Below, one piece after another: positions 1 through 8,504 of a stretch of DNA of 39,594 bases (position 1 is its first letter; each line of letters starts with the position of its first letter). The translations under genes were made by a program, and so were the position numbers. The stretch is from CBDCKR01 sp964572045 (lineage in GTDB: Bacteria; Gemmatimonadota; Gemmatimonadetes; Longimicrobiales; Gaopeijiaceae). Under the pieces are notes generated by a model, which saw only the letters and a list, made by a program, of their open reading frames with translations, did no database searches and was not told the origin of the DNA. The stretch is from the NCBI GenBank assembly GCA_964572045.1, contig CAZNEI010000024.1:1-39594 (forward strand), in the 5' to 3' direction.

Positions 1-27
1 TTAACTCACTCCCAAAGACCTCGCGGG

Positions 28-255
28 ATGGACTTTATCCACGGACTGCTAGCCCAGTTGGGACTCATCGAACTCATCGCGCTTGGCTACGGCACGCTGA
101 CCTGGGTCTTTCTGATCGTGGCGTTGCTCCCGCTCCTGACCTGGGGGATCTGGAGGCTCATCGAAGCCGGTCGGGCAACCGGTGCTGTCGTGGTAGGGGA
201 CACCGCCTTGCCGGGCCCTGGAGGGAAGCCGCCTCCCGGAGATAGCCCCCGGTAG
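28..255 (+). CDS. Possible small membrane protein (75 aa), unrecognised
   Basis: The frame encodes one long hydrophobic stretch (about residues 5-45, possibly two short helices) followed by a Gly/Pro-rich tail ending in DSPR. I do not recognise a family. The frame stays open upstream to the window edge, so this may be the end of a longer gene cut by the window. No clear Shine-Dalgarno sequence precedes the ATG. It converges on the D-aminoacylase gene. It could be a small membrane protein or a chance frame in GC-rich DNA. Confidence 0.35.
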   Translation: MDFIHGLLAQLGLIELIALGYGTLTWVFLIVALLPLLTWGIWRLIEAGRATGAVVVGDTALPGPGGKPPPGDSPR

Positions 256-287
256 CCGAGCGGCCGCAACGCTGAGTCGGACACACG

Positions 288-306
288 CCCCCCGGCCCGG
301 GGGGGG
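288..306. terminator. GC-only hairpin between convergent genes
   Basis: Six C bases (288-293) face six or more G bases (301-306) across a 7-nt GC loop, in the gap between two convergent genes. It could end transcription from either side. There is no U-tract, so an intrinsic-terminator role is weakly supported. Confidence 0.3.
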
Positions 307-413
307 TCACATCAACCCGGGTGAGGCCCCGAGGATTCCCTCCCGATGTCACCGCTTCGCCCGGACTTGAGCGTGGCATCGGCGCTGACGGGAAGCGCCC
401 ACCACGGCGCCAT

Positions 414-2207
414 CTACGACCCGTCCGAGCTCGGTGCAACAGCAGGCGCCTGGTATCCGGGACCGCGCACGATCATTCCGGGCTTTGCCCCGGTGTGCCG
501 TGAGTCCCGGACCACCGCCACACCGTTCACGAAGACGTGGCGCACCCCCAGCGAGAGCTGGTGCGGTGCCTCGTACGTGGCCCGGTCGATGATTGTCTTG
601 GGGTCGAAGACGACCACATCAGCCCAGAACCCCTCTCGGAGGACGCCTCGATCCTGGATCGAGAGCCGTGTGGCCACTGCCGAGCTCATCTTGCGGATGG
701 CGTCTTCCAGGGAAATGACACCCTGCTCCCTCACGTAGCGGCCGAGGATTCGGGGATAGGTGCCGTAACTTCGCGGATGCACCAGGACGCCGGTGGTCTC
801 TGGGTCCACGCCCCCTGCATCCGTCCCAAACTTGATCCACGACTGCTGCATTTGCAGCGAAAGGTTTTCCTCACTCATGAGGAAATAGATGGTCCCAACG
901 CGCTGCCGTTCGGCCAAGACCAACTCCATCGCAGCGTCAATCCAGTCCCTGTCCATCTCCGCCGCAATGTCGCCGAGATATCGACCCGCATACTTCCGGT
1001 TCTCCGGTTTGTCTACACCGAGGACGAGTACCCCCGAGGGCGTCGCCAACGCGCAGAGATTCTCCCAGCTCTCGGTCCGGCTCTCGATCTCGGATCGAAT
1101 GCGCGCCCGCACTTCGTCGTCGGCAAGGTTGTCGAAGAGCCTTCCGTTTGCCGAGGCCCACGGAGGGAAGCAGGCGGTCAGCCCCGTGCCACCGGCAATG
1201 TACGGATACATGTTCGCCTGCACGTCCACGCCCGCCGCCCGGACAGAGTCGATCTTCGAGATCGCAAGCGGGGCCTTGTGCCAATTCCGCCTCCCGCCTG
1301 CTTTCAGGTGGTAGATCTCCACCGGCACTCCAGCCCTCACTCCGATCTCGATGGCTTCGTCGATCGCCTCGAGGAACTGGTCGGCCTCGGAGCGCATGTG
1401 CGTGATATAGACACCGCCGTAGTCAGCCATGGCGCCCGCGATCTCCACCAGCTCTTCGGTCGAGGCGAAGCTGCCAGGCGGATAGATGAGAGCCGACGCA
1501 ATGCCGAACGCACCGTCCTCCATCGCGCGCCGCACGATCGCCTTCATCGTGTCCAGCTCCGCAGGCGTGGCCGGCCCCATCCGCATTCCGGCAGCGTAGC
1601 TCCGCACGGTGCTCGCACCGAGGAACGAGCCTTGGTTGGTGGAGGTGCCGTTCGCTTCCATGGCGCGGAGCCACACGTCGAAGCCGCGCTCGCCAGAGAA
1701 GCTGCGGATCAGGCGGTCGAATTCGTCGTCCCTCGGAGGACCGAGGCCCCCGGGATTGACCGGAGCGTTCGTCGTGCCCTCGCCCAGTATTTCCGTAGTG
1801 ATCCCTTGCGTGACCTTGCTGATGACGCGGCCATCACCTTGCAAGAAGGCGTAGCGGGAATGGCTCTGGATATCGATAAAACCTGGTGCTACAACATGCT
1901 CCGAGGCATCAATCCGCTCGGTGGCCGAGAAGTCCTTTAGCATGCCGCGAGGCGTAATCCGCGCGATGCGGCCATCCGTTACCGCCAGATCGCCGTAGTA
2001 CCAGGCCGATCCGGTGCCGTCGACCAGCTGACCGTTCTCGATGATCAGGTCGTATTCGACCTCCGAGATAGGCTCGGGAGCGGGCGAAGGTGCCCTTGGC
2101 TCGGCAACGGGCCAGCGAACCGCTACAGCGGAGGGTGGAGGGTTAACCCCGCATGCCAAGAAAGTAAGGGCGGCCAACAAGGGGGCTGGCAGTCTCAAAC
2201 GAAGCAT
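414..2207 (-). CDS. N-acyl-D-amino-acid deacylase family amidohydrolase, lipoprotein
   Basis: This is a D-aminoacylase-type member of the amidohydrolase superfamily (597 aa), predicted to hydrolyse N-acyl-D-amino acids or related amides on the periplasmic side. The chosen ATG gives a lipoprotein signal ending in LTFLAC (Cys19). The frame stays open about 94 codons further upstream, but that stretch is not protein-like. Visible family landmarks are the N-terminal beta-sandwich start (LIIENGQLVDGTG), APGFID, SKVTQGITTEILGEG, two later histidine segments (ITHMRSEAD, IYHLKAGGRR) and GTDAGG carrying the conserved Asp. The first metal motif reads QSH (residues 114-116) instead of the usual HxH. Glu143 stands where D-aminoacylases often carry the bridging Cys. 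Both may be subfamily features. The gene appears to be a single transcription unit diverging from bactofilin copy 1. Confidence 0.85.
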   Translation of the reverse strand: MLRLRLPAPLLAALTFLACGVNPPPSAVAVRWPVAEPRAPSPAPEPISEVEYDLIIENGQLVDGTGSAWYYGDLAVTDGRIARITPRGMLKDFSATERIDASEHVVAPGFIDIQSHSRYAFLQGDGRVISKVTQGITTEILGEGTTNAPVNPGGLGPPRDDEFDRLIRSFSGERGFDVWLRAMEANGTSTNQGSFLGASTVRSYAAGMRMGPATPAELDTMKAIVRRAMEDGAFGIASALIYPPGSFASTEELVEIAGAMADYGGVYITHMRSEADQFLEAIDEAIEIGVRAGVPVEIYHLKAGGRRNWHKAPLAISKIDSVRAAGVDVQANMYPYIAGGTGLTACFPPWASANGRLFDNLADDEVRARIRSEIESRTESWENLCALATPSGVLVLGVDKPENRKYAGRYLGDIAAEMDRDWIDAAMELVLAERQRVGTIYFLMSEENLSLQMQQSWIKFGTDAGGVDPETTGVLVHPRSYGTYPRILGRYVREQGVISLEDAIRKMSSAVATRLSIQDRGVLREGFWADVVVFDPKTIIDRATYEAPHQLSLGVRHVFVNGVAVVRDSRHTGAKPGMIVRGPGYQAPAVAPSSDGS

Positions 2208-2437
2208 CAGATTCACGGTAATGGCCTCGGCAGTATCGATTGCGTGCGGCCCCGGGCGGACGCGTGGACCATGGGCGCGAATCCGCTCCGGCGACTCGAG
2301 GAGCCGTCCGAAATATACCGGCCCGACCTCCGGCTCCAAGGCCTCCCGCCGCGCCGATCCGTCTAACCAGGAGAAACTCTCCCCTCGGAGAGCGCAGACA
2401 CCTCGTCGGGGCGGTCCCTCTTGCCCAGGCCACCGAA

Positions 2438-2551
2438 GTCTGTGCAGCTTGGTGCATTCTGTCCGCCCCGTGCGGGAGAAGCACGGCAACTGCGTGGGTT
2501 TGCCTCCGGAGTGTGCCCTTCGGATTCACATGACCCAGCCGAGGTCCCATC
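2438..2551 (+). promoter_or_regulatory. Conserved bactofilin leader, copy 1, possible RNA fold
   Basis: The 114 nt before the bactofilin start are nearly identical to the leader of the second copy. A 6-bp stem (CCGTGC 2468-2473 with GCACGG 2481-2486) is preserved in both. Its 7-nt loop begins GGGAG in both copies and is complementary to a CTCC segment about 20 nt downstream (2504-2507), so a pseudoknot is possible. GAGGT just before the ATG is the likely ribosome binding site. Conservation may simply reflect recent duplication. It did not match a riboswitch class I know. Confidence 0.4.
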
Positions 2552-3112
2552 ATGTGGAAGAGATCCGAGACGTCTGAGCGACCGAGCAAGGTTGCCGGCC
2601 AGCGCGAGCACCCGAGCACCGAAAGGCCCGTTGCCCGATCCCGCGGGCCCAGGCGGGCGATCGTGGGCCGCAAGATCAGGATCAGGGGGGAAGTGACCGG
2701 AAACGAGGACCTCTTGATCGAGGGCCGGGTGGAAGGCTCGGTGGACCTGAGCGCGCATTCTGTGACGGTCGGTCCGCAGGGGGATGTCAAAGCCAGCATC
2801 GTGGGGCGAGTCGTGACCATCGAGGGCAGGGTGCAGGGCGATCTCACGGCGGAGGAACAGATCGTTCTGCTCCGGTCGGCAGATGTGGAAGGGGATCTGG
2901 CGGCGCCGCGAGTTGTGCTCGAGGACGGCGCGGGCTTCCGCGGCGGTGTGGAGATGGGCGACCGTGCGCCGGCCGGCACGTCCGGCGCTCTCGCTCAGCC
3001 GTCGGGGAAAGCCGTCTCTCCACCCCCGGCGCAGGAAACCGAGGCGGGGTCCTCCGACGCGGCGGGGGCCGAAGCCGAACCAGACCAAGCTCATCGCGTC
3101 ACCATGGGCTGA
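2552..3112 (+). CDS. Bactofilin-family protein, copy 1 (186 aa)
   Basis: This is a polymer-forming cytoskeletal protein of the bactofilin family, expected to form filaments near the inner membrane and help shape or polarise the cell. A short charged N-terminal tail (about residues 1-35) precedes a right-handed beta-helix core (about 36-138) with repeats such as KIRIRGEVTGNEDLLIEG, GSVDLSAHSVTVG and GDLTAEEQIVL. A disordered Ala/Pro/Glu-rich tail ends in VTMG. It is about 89% identical to the copy at 35164 (21 differences in 186 residues by eye). The ATG has a GAGGT ribosome site 6 nt upstream. It is followed by the methyltransferase gene on the same strand, but the gap of over 90 nt gives no clear sign of an operon. 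Confidence 0.92.
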   Translation: MWKRSETSERPSKVAGQREHPSTERPVARSRGPRRAIVGRKIRIRGEVTGNEDLLIEGRVEGSVDLSAHSVTVGPQGDVKASIVGRVVTIEGRVQGDLTAEEQIVLLRSADVEGDLAAPRVVLEDGAGFRGGVEMGDRAPAGTSGALAQPSGKAVSPPPAQETEAGSSDAAGAEAEPDQAHRVTMG

Positions 3113-3246
3113 GCACGAACTTCCGTCCCGCTCGCTCGATCCGGCCGCCCCACCTGCCCGACCCCGTTGAGCCTCCGTCTCCTTGAGTTGCGACCCTCCT
3201 CTCGGTGGTGTCCCCGAGAGACGCCGCCGCTAAAGCAACACGTCGA

Positions 3247-3921
3247 ATGAGTCACTCAGTCCGCAGACATCTTCGGCTCGAGGTCGACGCATATGACGAG
3301 ATGATACGGCGGTTCATCCCCGGCTATGAGGAGGGTCTGCGCCGCGCCGCCTGTGAAGTCGCCGCCGTGCGGCCCAACCTCGTGCTGGACCTCGGGGCGG
3401 GAACGGGGGCGTTGACGGAGGCGATCCTTGAACACGAAGGGGTCAGTACCGTCGAGTTGATCGACGTGGACCCGGAGATGCTGGCCCGGGCGCGCATTCG
3501 ACTCGGGCGATTCGGAGTCCGCGCATGCTTCCGGGAGCGCGCCTTCGATGCTCCGCTCCCAGCATGCGATGCCGTGGCCGCTTCTTTGGCCCTACACCAC
3601 ATCTCTACGATGGACCGCAAGAGAGCCTTATACGAGCGGATCTATCGTGCGTTGAGAACTGACGGCGTGTTGGTAAACGCGGACGTGACTATGAGCTCCA
3701 GCCCAACAAAGCGGGACCGTTGCTACCGGATATGGGCCACCCATCTGATTTCGTGCGGCATCGAAGAACAGCGTGCCTATGAGCACTTCGAGGAGTGGGC
3801 CTCCGAAGACACTTACTTTCCCCTTGATGACGAGCTTGGTGCCCTGCGGGAAGTTGGATTCTACGCGGAGTGCGCCTGGCGAGACCCACCGAACACGCTC
3901 TTGGTGGCACGGAAGCGATAG
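3247..3921 (+). CDS. Class I SAM-dependent methyltransferase
   Basis: This is a Rossmann-fold methyltransferase of about 224 aa. Motif I is VLDLGAGTGALTEA, followed by an acidic strand end (VELIDVDPEM) and a motif-II-like CDAVAASLALHHIS with the double His typical of type 11/12/25 small-molecule methyltransferases. A motif-III strand follows (LRTDGVLVNADV). The substrate cannot be read from sequence. A GTG at 3205 would add 14 residues in frame. I prefer the ATG at 3247 because the extra residues look unlike a domain start, but neither has a good ribosome site. The cysteine synthase follows on the same strand after 193 nt. A functional link, for example sulfur metabolism, is possible but unproven. 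Confidence 0.85.
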   Translation: MSHSVRRHLRLEVDAYDEMIRRFIPGYEEGLRRAACEVAAVRPNLVLDLGAGTGALTEAILEHEGVSTVELIDVDPEMLARARIRLGRFGVRACFRERAFDAPLPACDAVAASLALHHISTMDRKRALYERIYRALRTDGVLVNADVTMSSSPTKRDRCYRIWATHLISCGIEEQRAYEHFEEWASEDTYFPLDDELGALREVGFYAECAWRDPPNTLLVARKR

Positions 3922-4053
3922 GGCACGTGCGCTTTCGTCGGGACACTCAGTTCCCTTAGGCGAGGAGCTCTTCTCACTGTCTCCTTGGCGAAGAGCCAGC
4001 CACCCAGTTCGCACCTGTCCTTCGAAAGGGGTCAGCGCCATACTCACATATTG

Positions 4054-4095
4054 ACCGCTTCCGCAGGGCACCTCCGGCCTTAGCGGTTTCTTCTT
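4054..4095 (+). terminator. Weak hairpin with T-rich tail before cysteine synthase
   Basis: ACCGCT (4054-4059) pairs with AGCGGT (4082-4087) and is followed by a T-rich run (TTTCTTCTTC). It ends about 20 nt before the cysteine synthase start. It may terminate the methyltransferase transcript or act as an attenuator. The loop is long (22 nt), so support is modest. Confidence 0.35.
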
Positions 4096-4114
4096 CAGCG
4101 ATCGGAGGGAACCC

Positions 4115-5053
4115 TTGAAGCGTGCGAGGCCGGCCCGTTCACCACGGGTCGACGACCGAATCGGCAGGACCCCACTCGTCCGGCTCCAGAGGGTGATCGA
4201 GTCTGAGATGGCAGAGGTGTGGGTCAAGCTCGAGGGGATGAACCCCGGAGGATCCATCAAGGATCGAACCGCGCGGGCAATGATCGACGACGCGGAAGTT
4301 CGTGGTGCCCTTCGCCCTGGAGGGACGATCGTCGAGCCAACCTCCGGGAATACGGGGATCGGTCTAGCACAGATCGCCGCGTCCCGAGGCTACCGGTTGA
4401 TCTTGTGCCTTCCGGCTTCGGTGAGCGATGAACGAAAGCTCACCCTTACCTCCTACGGCGCTGAGCTGGTCCTCACGGACCCTGAGCGCAGGATGCTCGC
4501 CGCGATCGAGAGAGCGGAGGAACTCGAGCGCGACCTGCCCGCGTTCTACCCGAACCAATTCTCAAATCCTGCCAATCCGAGGGTGCACTACGAGACCACG
4601 GGTCCAGAGCTTTGGAGTGACATGGGCGGCGAGATCGATGTCTTCGTCTACGGATCCGGGACCGGCGGCACGATCACCGGGGTGGGCCGCTATCTCAAAG
4701 AGCAGGACCCGAAGGTGCAAGTGGTGGCGGTGGAGCCGGCACGGTCTGCGGTCATCTCCGGGGGGGAGCGGGGAGGACACGAGTTTCAGGGGATGGGGCC
4801 CGGTTTCATCCCCGACAACCTCCACCTGGAGGTTCTAGACGACGTTCGGCCGCAGTGGGAGGAGGACGCCTTTGCGCTTGCCCGACGGCTCGCCCGGGAG
4901 GAGGGTCTGTTCTTGGGCATGAGTTCCGGCGCGATTGTCCTCGCCGCACTGGATGTGGCCCGAGAGTTGGGTCCGGGACATCGGGTCGCTGCGATTTCTC
5001 CCGATACAGGAGCCCGCTATCTGAGCACCTCCCTGTTTCGAGGACTGGTGTAA
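4115..5053 (+). CDS. Cysteine synthase / PLP-dependent beta-replacing enzyme
   Basis: This fold-type II PLP enzyme of the CysK/CysM family would replace the acetyl (or phospho) group of an activated serine with sulfide to make cysteine, in the cytoplasm. Its 312 aa match the usual family length. Landmarks are GRTPLVRL at the start, the Schiff-base lysine in NPGGSIKDR (Lys49), the substrate loop EPTSGNTGIG (74-82), the PLP phosphate-binding GSGTGGTITGVG, and GMSSGA near the C-terminus. The start is TTG, with GGAGG 7 nt upstream, and no other start fits both the ribosome site and the conserved N-terminus. CysK, CysM and cystathionine beta-synthase-type enzymes cannot be separated by eye, but the absence of a C-terminal CBS domain argues against full-length CBS. 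Confidence 0.92.
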   Translation: MKRARPARSPRVDDRIGRTPLVRLQRVIESEMAEVWVKLEGMNPGGSIKDRTARAMIDDAEVRGALRPGGTIVEPTSGNTGIGLAQIAASRGYRLILCLPASVSDERKLTLTSYGAELVLTDPERRMLAAIERAEELERDLPAFYPNQFSNPANPRVHYETTGPELWSDMGGEIDVFVYGSGTGGTITGVGRYLKEQDPKVQVVAVEPARSAVISGGERGGHEFQGMGPGFIPDNLHLEVLDDVRPQWEEDAFALARRLAREEGLFLGMSSGAIVLAALDVARELGPGHRVAAISPDTGARYLSTSLFRGLV

Positions 5054-5352
5054 TGGAGGTCGCACTTCGAAGGGGAGGTAAGACCCCGGAGCCCAGCGCG
5101 AACCGGGCCGACGGCCGAGCCGTTACGAAGCGGTCGGAGGCGCTCTCGTGAGGCTCCCTCCTCAAGTCGCCGGAGACGCCCCACTATCCGACGGCGAGAG
5201 CGTGCATTCGTCGTTCTCCTGCCGGGGTCACGACGAGGCAGTGGGGGGCTCAGGGGCACGTGCACCAGATCGTACGTCGCCCGCATCGGCGGTCCCACGC
5301 CCGCCTAGGATTGTCGCGCCGCAGGGGACCGTCACGGAGTGTGCCATTTTCA
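5054..5352. other. Intergenic stretch, no convincing gene
   Basis: About 300 nt between cysteine synthase and the membrane protein. Short open frames exist, one overlapping the cysteine synthase stop as TAATG (32 codons), but their composition is Arg/Pro/Ser-rich and not protein-like. I see no clear promoter or terminator. Confidence 0.5.
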
Positions 5353-5823
5353 ATGCCCGAAAGTGCGCCAAATCCGATGCCCATTGATGCAACCTCGCGC
5401 CGTTACGGGTGGCAATACTGGAAGACACCGGTCCTCTTTGGGACGGGCTTCTGCGTCTTGCAAGTCCTCATCGGCGTCTGGCGATTCCGAACGATGCGAG
5501 ATCCGGTGAGCCTGTGGCTCGCGATTCCCAGCCTGCTCCCCGGGTTCCTTTTGTTCTTCGGTTCCGGATTACTGGTCGGACTCGGGGTGCGTCGCATCTT
5601 GAAGGGAGTCGACGGACCTTGGCGCATCGTGCTGTCAATGGCCTTCGTAGCGGCCACTCCGCTCGCCGTCTGGCTCAGTCTCGTCGGGGGACTATTGGGC
5701 CCCCATGGGGTGGTCATCGGCGCCCTCGCTCCATACGTGCTCATTCTCGGACCGCCAGCTTTGGTCCGGAAATGCTGGCCGCGGGCCCACGCCCCTCGTG
5801 CCTCACAACACAATGGGCCGTGA
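5353..5823 (+). CDS. Four-helix integral membrane protein, unrecognised
   Basis: I do not recognise a family. From the ATG at 5353 the protein is 156 aa (an ATG at 5377 is an alternative). After about 30 polar residues come four predicted membrane helices: VLFGTGFCVLQVLIGVW, LAIPSLLPGFLLFFGSGLLV, IVLSMAFVAATPLAVWLSLV and VIGALAPYVLILGPPALV. The loops carry basic residues (VRRILKG, VRKCWPRAHAPR), which suggests a cytoplasmic C-terminus. The frame is open another 31 codons upstream, but that part is Arg-rich and not protein-like. It stands alone, convergent with the tRNA gene. Confidence 0.6.
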   Translation: MPESAPNPMPIDATSRRYGWQYWKTPVLFGTGFCVLQVLIGVWRFRTMRDPVSLWLAIPSLLPGFLLFFGSGLLVGLGVRRILKGVDGPWRIVLSMAFVAATPLAVWLSLVGGLLGPHGVVIGALAPYVLILGPPALVRKCWPRAHAPRASQHNGP

Positions 5824-6027
5824 CCACCGGGCCGAGCCCGCTACCGGCATGCGCCTCCATGACGACCGGCCTCTCGCGGCGGCCCAACCAAGGCGTTTTC
5901 CGTGTTAGGCCGGGACCTTCGCGAGCGGTTCGATGCGGGTTGCAGCCCGGTCTGGAGGGTCGGACGCTTGAACTTGGCCGTGAGACGTAGGAGGCCCCAC
6001 TGCTTCCGAATCCTGGAGTCTTCTCGA

Positions 6028-6101
<74 letters not shown>

Positions 6102-6326
6102 CTGCCGGCGGCCCAATGACGCCGCCGAGGTGCTAATGATCGCCACTTCACGGCTGGGGTCAAGGCTCGGGAGCCGGGCTTCGTGAGGACACCGATCGAT
6201 GGGTTCCGCCTGAGGCGTTGCGCTCCCTTGGCACCCGACAGAAGCCCTTGTGGAGCAGACCGCGCACAAGTCTGCATCGGGGTGCACCGCAGGTGACCTG
6301 GAGAGATTCAGCCGAACCTCAGCAAC

Positions 6327-6360
6327 GGCGCGCCCGCCGCCGGAAGGCCACGGGCGCGCC
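6327..6360 (-). terminator. Perfect 10-bp GC hairpin just past the rnpB 3' end
   Basis: GGCGCGCCCG (6327-6336) and CGGGCGCGCC (6351-6360) form a perfect 10-bp stem with a 14-nt loop. On the minus strand it comes immediately after the predicted 3' end of RNase P RNA, so it likely ends or protects that transcript. The U-tract expected of a classical intrinsic terminator is absent. Confidence 0.5.
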
Positions 6361-6364
6361 AACC

Positions 6365-6746
<382 letters not shown>

Positions 6747-6845
6747 TATGTTCCGCACGGACCAAAGGATCCGGCGGGATACCGACCAGATCTTGCACCC
6801 TAAGCGATACCGTTATGCCTAAACCTGACGCCTATCGATCGTTCC

Positions 6846-7436
6846 TCAAAACGTCCAAAAGACCCCGCCGCTTACCTCGTTGTCCGAGTAGGTGAAGGCC
6901 TCATGGTTGTCTTCTCGGAAGCGATACTCCGCCCTTATGCCGAATCGGTCGGAGACCCATAGTCGAAACCCGAAGGGAAACATGAAGGTGTTTCGAGAAA
7001 ACCGCCGGCCGTCAGAGTCGTCGTCAACGCGCGCAAAGAGTCCCCCACTCCCTCCTCCATACGGTTCGAAGGGACCCATGGGATAACGGAGCTGCACCCC
7101 CACCGTGAACGCGAAGAGATTCGCGCTCTCGGTGGGCAACGAGGGATCGTATTCGAAGTTCTCGTCCTGCTGCACGTCGGGACGGCTGTACCAAGCCTCA
7201 ACCTCAAATCGAGCGTACTCTGACATAGGACTATCGGCCCGCACGCCGAAGCTGGGAAAGCTCTCGTCGTCCGACAGCTCGTAGCTGAAGAGCCCTCCCA
7301 TCAAGGAGATGGCCCAGCCGTCGGCGAGGGTGCCTGGATCGTCATCTTGCGCCGACAAGCGAGACCCGATCGCCAAGGCGACAACACACGACCATAGGAG
7401 CGCCCGGAGGGCCCGCCTGCAGAGTGGGACGTTCAC
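6846..7436 (-). CDS. Small outer-membrane beta-barrel protein
   Basis: From the GTG at 7436 the protein is 196 aa, with a Sec signal peptide (basic start, ALLWSCVVALAIG core, cleavage after LSAQ). The rest alternates polar and aromatic residues in strands typical of an 8-stranded OmpA/OmpX-like barrel, for example WAISLMGGLFSYEL, FTVGVQLRYPMGPFEPYGGG, FGFRLWVSDRFGIRAEYRF and EVSGGVFWTF. The C-terminal Phe fits the assembly signal recognised by BamA. AGGA lies about 10 nt before the GTG. An ATG at 7556 would add 40 Arg-rich residues and spoil the signal peptide, so I reject it. The function is unknown. It lies 100 nt upstream of rnpB. Confidence 0.72.
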   Translation of the reverse strand: MNVPLCRRALRALLWSCVVALAIGSRLSAQDDDPGTLADGWAISLMGGLFSYELSDDESFPSFGVRADSPMSEYARFEVEAWYSRPDVQQDENFEYDPSLPTESANLFAFTVGVQLRYPMGPFEPYGGGSGGLFARVDDDSDGRRFSRNTFMFPFGFRLWVSDRFGIRAEYRFREDNHEAFTYSDNEVSGGVFWTF

Positions 7437-7634
7437 AACAGGTATCCTGCTAAAGCACCGTCTGGTCCGGTCGAGGGCTAAGACTAATGGCCGAACTCGG
7501 CGGGTGCCAGCACCACGGCCGCGTGATCCTAGGGGCTCATTCGGACGATAAGGCATCTGGCCGAGACACCCCCCACGACCTGTGCGTCGGGCGTCTCTGC
7601 GAGCGGGCGCGGCCTCTACTCCGCCCCCGAGCGC

Positions 7635-8504
7635 CTACCTCCCGGCCATCCAACGGTAAACGGCCCGCACATTCATAGAGAACCACGCCTCGTACTGGCC
7701 CCAGTCGCTGAACTCGGGCAGACGAATCTCTTCCGCGGCCTGATCCTCCGACCACCCCGCGGCCAAGGCCCTCCTCACGGCCGAGCGAAGTTCATCGTAA
7801 TAGCGGATTTGGCGGTGCACGGAGGCCCGATCGCCCGCAGGCCCGTGGCCGAACACTATCGTCTCGAACGGGATCTTGAGAAGGTCCGTCAGTGACTCGA
7901 AGAAGTCGGGGAAGATCCACCCCGGGAGGCTTCGAAAGCCGACCCGATCGTGGGCCACGAAGTCCACAGCGAACGCCACGCCGACGTCGGGCACAAACAC
8001 AACCGTGGAGTTGTCGGTGTGGTTCGCCCCAACGTAGTGAAGCTCGATGCGACGACCACCGGGCGCAATCGACATGAACTCCTGGTAGGTGATGGTCGGC
8101 ACCGGCAGATCTGCGTTCCCCGCTGCCGTTAGGGGAGCCATTGAATTCCGGTGTGCCAGAATCGGCACCTCCTGACCCATCTCGTTCATGAGGACCGGAG
8201 CACCGGTGGCGTGATCGGCGTCCTGGTGGCTGTAGATGATGGCCACAAGCGGAGCGTCGGGAGCCACGCGCTCGATCTCCCGGGCGTACTGCATCGCAGC
8301 CTCAGAGGAGATCGGATCCACGGCGACGACACCGGCCGGCGTCACAACGAAAAGGCCGTTGTGCCCCACCCAGCGGAACTGATACACACCGGCGGCGATG
8401 CGGGTCGTCTCGTAGTCCGCTTGGGCTTGAGCAACGGTCGGCGCGAAGCCAAGAGCCGCGAGCAGGGCGGTGACAGCGAAGGGAGAGTATCGGTCTCGCA
8501 TCAT
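7635..8504 (-). CDS. Secreted MBL-fold metallo-hydrolase
   Basis: This exported metallo-beta-lactamase-fold hydrolase (289 aa) has a Sec signal peptide ending near AQAQ (residue 28). Fold landmarks are VYQFRWVGHNGLFVVTPAGVVAVDP at the start, the metal motif SHQDADH (92-98), a third His (His162), Asp181 in AFAVDFV, and His220 in VFGHGPAGD. The usual HxHxDH is HxDxDH here, with Asp95 in place of the second His. Substitutions of this kind occur in some MBL subfamilies, so activity is not excluded. The substrate is unknown. The family includes lactonases, phosphodiesterases and quinoprotein-relay-like hydrolases. Two adjacent ATG codons (8504 and 8501) can serve as start. Confidence 0.85.
   Translation of the reverse strand: MMRDRYSPFAVTALLAALGFAPTVAQAQADYETTRIAAGVYQFRWVGHNGLFVVTPAGVVAVDPISSEAAMQYAREIERVAPDAPLVAIIYSHQDADHATGAPVLMNEMGQEVPILAHRNSMAPLTAAGNADLPVPTITYQEFMSIAPGGRRIELHYVGANHTDNSTVVFVPDVGVAFAVDFVAHDRVGFRSLPGWIFPDFFESLTDLLKIPFETIVFGHGPAGDRASVHRQIRYYDELRSAVRRALAAGWSEDQAAEEIRLPEFSDWGQYEAWFSMNVRAVYRWMAGR

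Larger units (their letters stand above)
2437..3178 (+). repeat. Direct repeat copy 1: leader plus bactofilin gene
   Basis: About 740 bp matches 35049-35791 in the same orientation, with a constant offset of 32612 bases through the leader and the whole coding region and only a one-base length difference after the stop codon. The match starts about 115 nt before the bactofilin ATG and ends about 65 nt after the stop. No transposase, terminal inverted repeat or obvious target duplication flanks it. Confidence 0.9.

Noticed and set aside
537..1940. Long plus-strand frame of 467 codons inside the D-aminoacylase gene
   Set aside because: It is antisense to a clear family member and has Arg/His/Pro-rich composition typical of GC-rich shadow frames.
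2208..2489. N-terminal extension of the D-aminoacylase gene by 94 codons
   Set aside because: The extension overlaps the conserved bactofilin leader, is Arg/Pro-rich, and would bury the lipoprotein signal.
2438..2540. Cyclic-di-GMP riboswitch in the bactofilin leader
   Set aside because: Only a short GGCAAACC-like string is found, on the wrong strand and not conserved between copies; the core GACGCAAAGCC is missing.
5053..5387. Chain of two small frames after cysteine synthase with TAATG and GTGA overlaps
   Set aside because: The overlaps are suggestive, but the peptides are Arg/Pro/Ser-rich without any recognisable feature, and such overlaps are frequent in GC-rich DNA.
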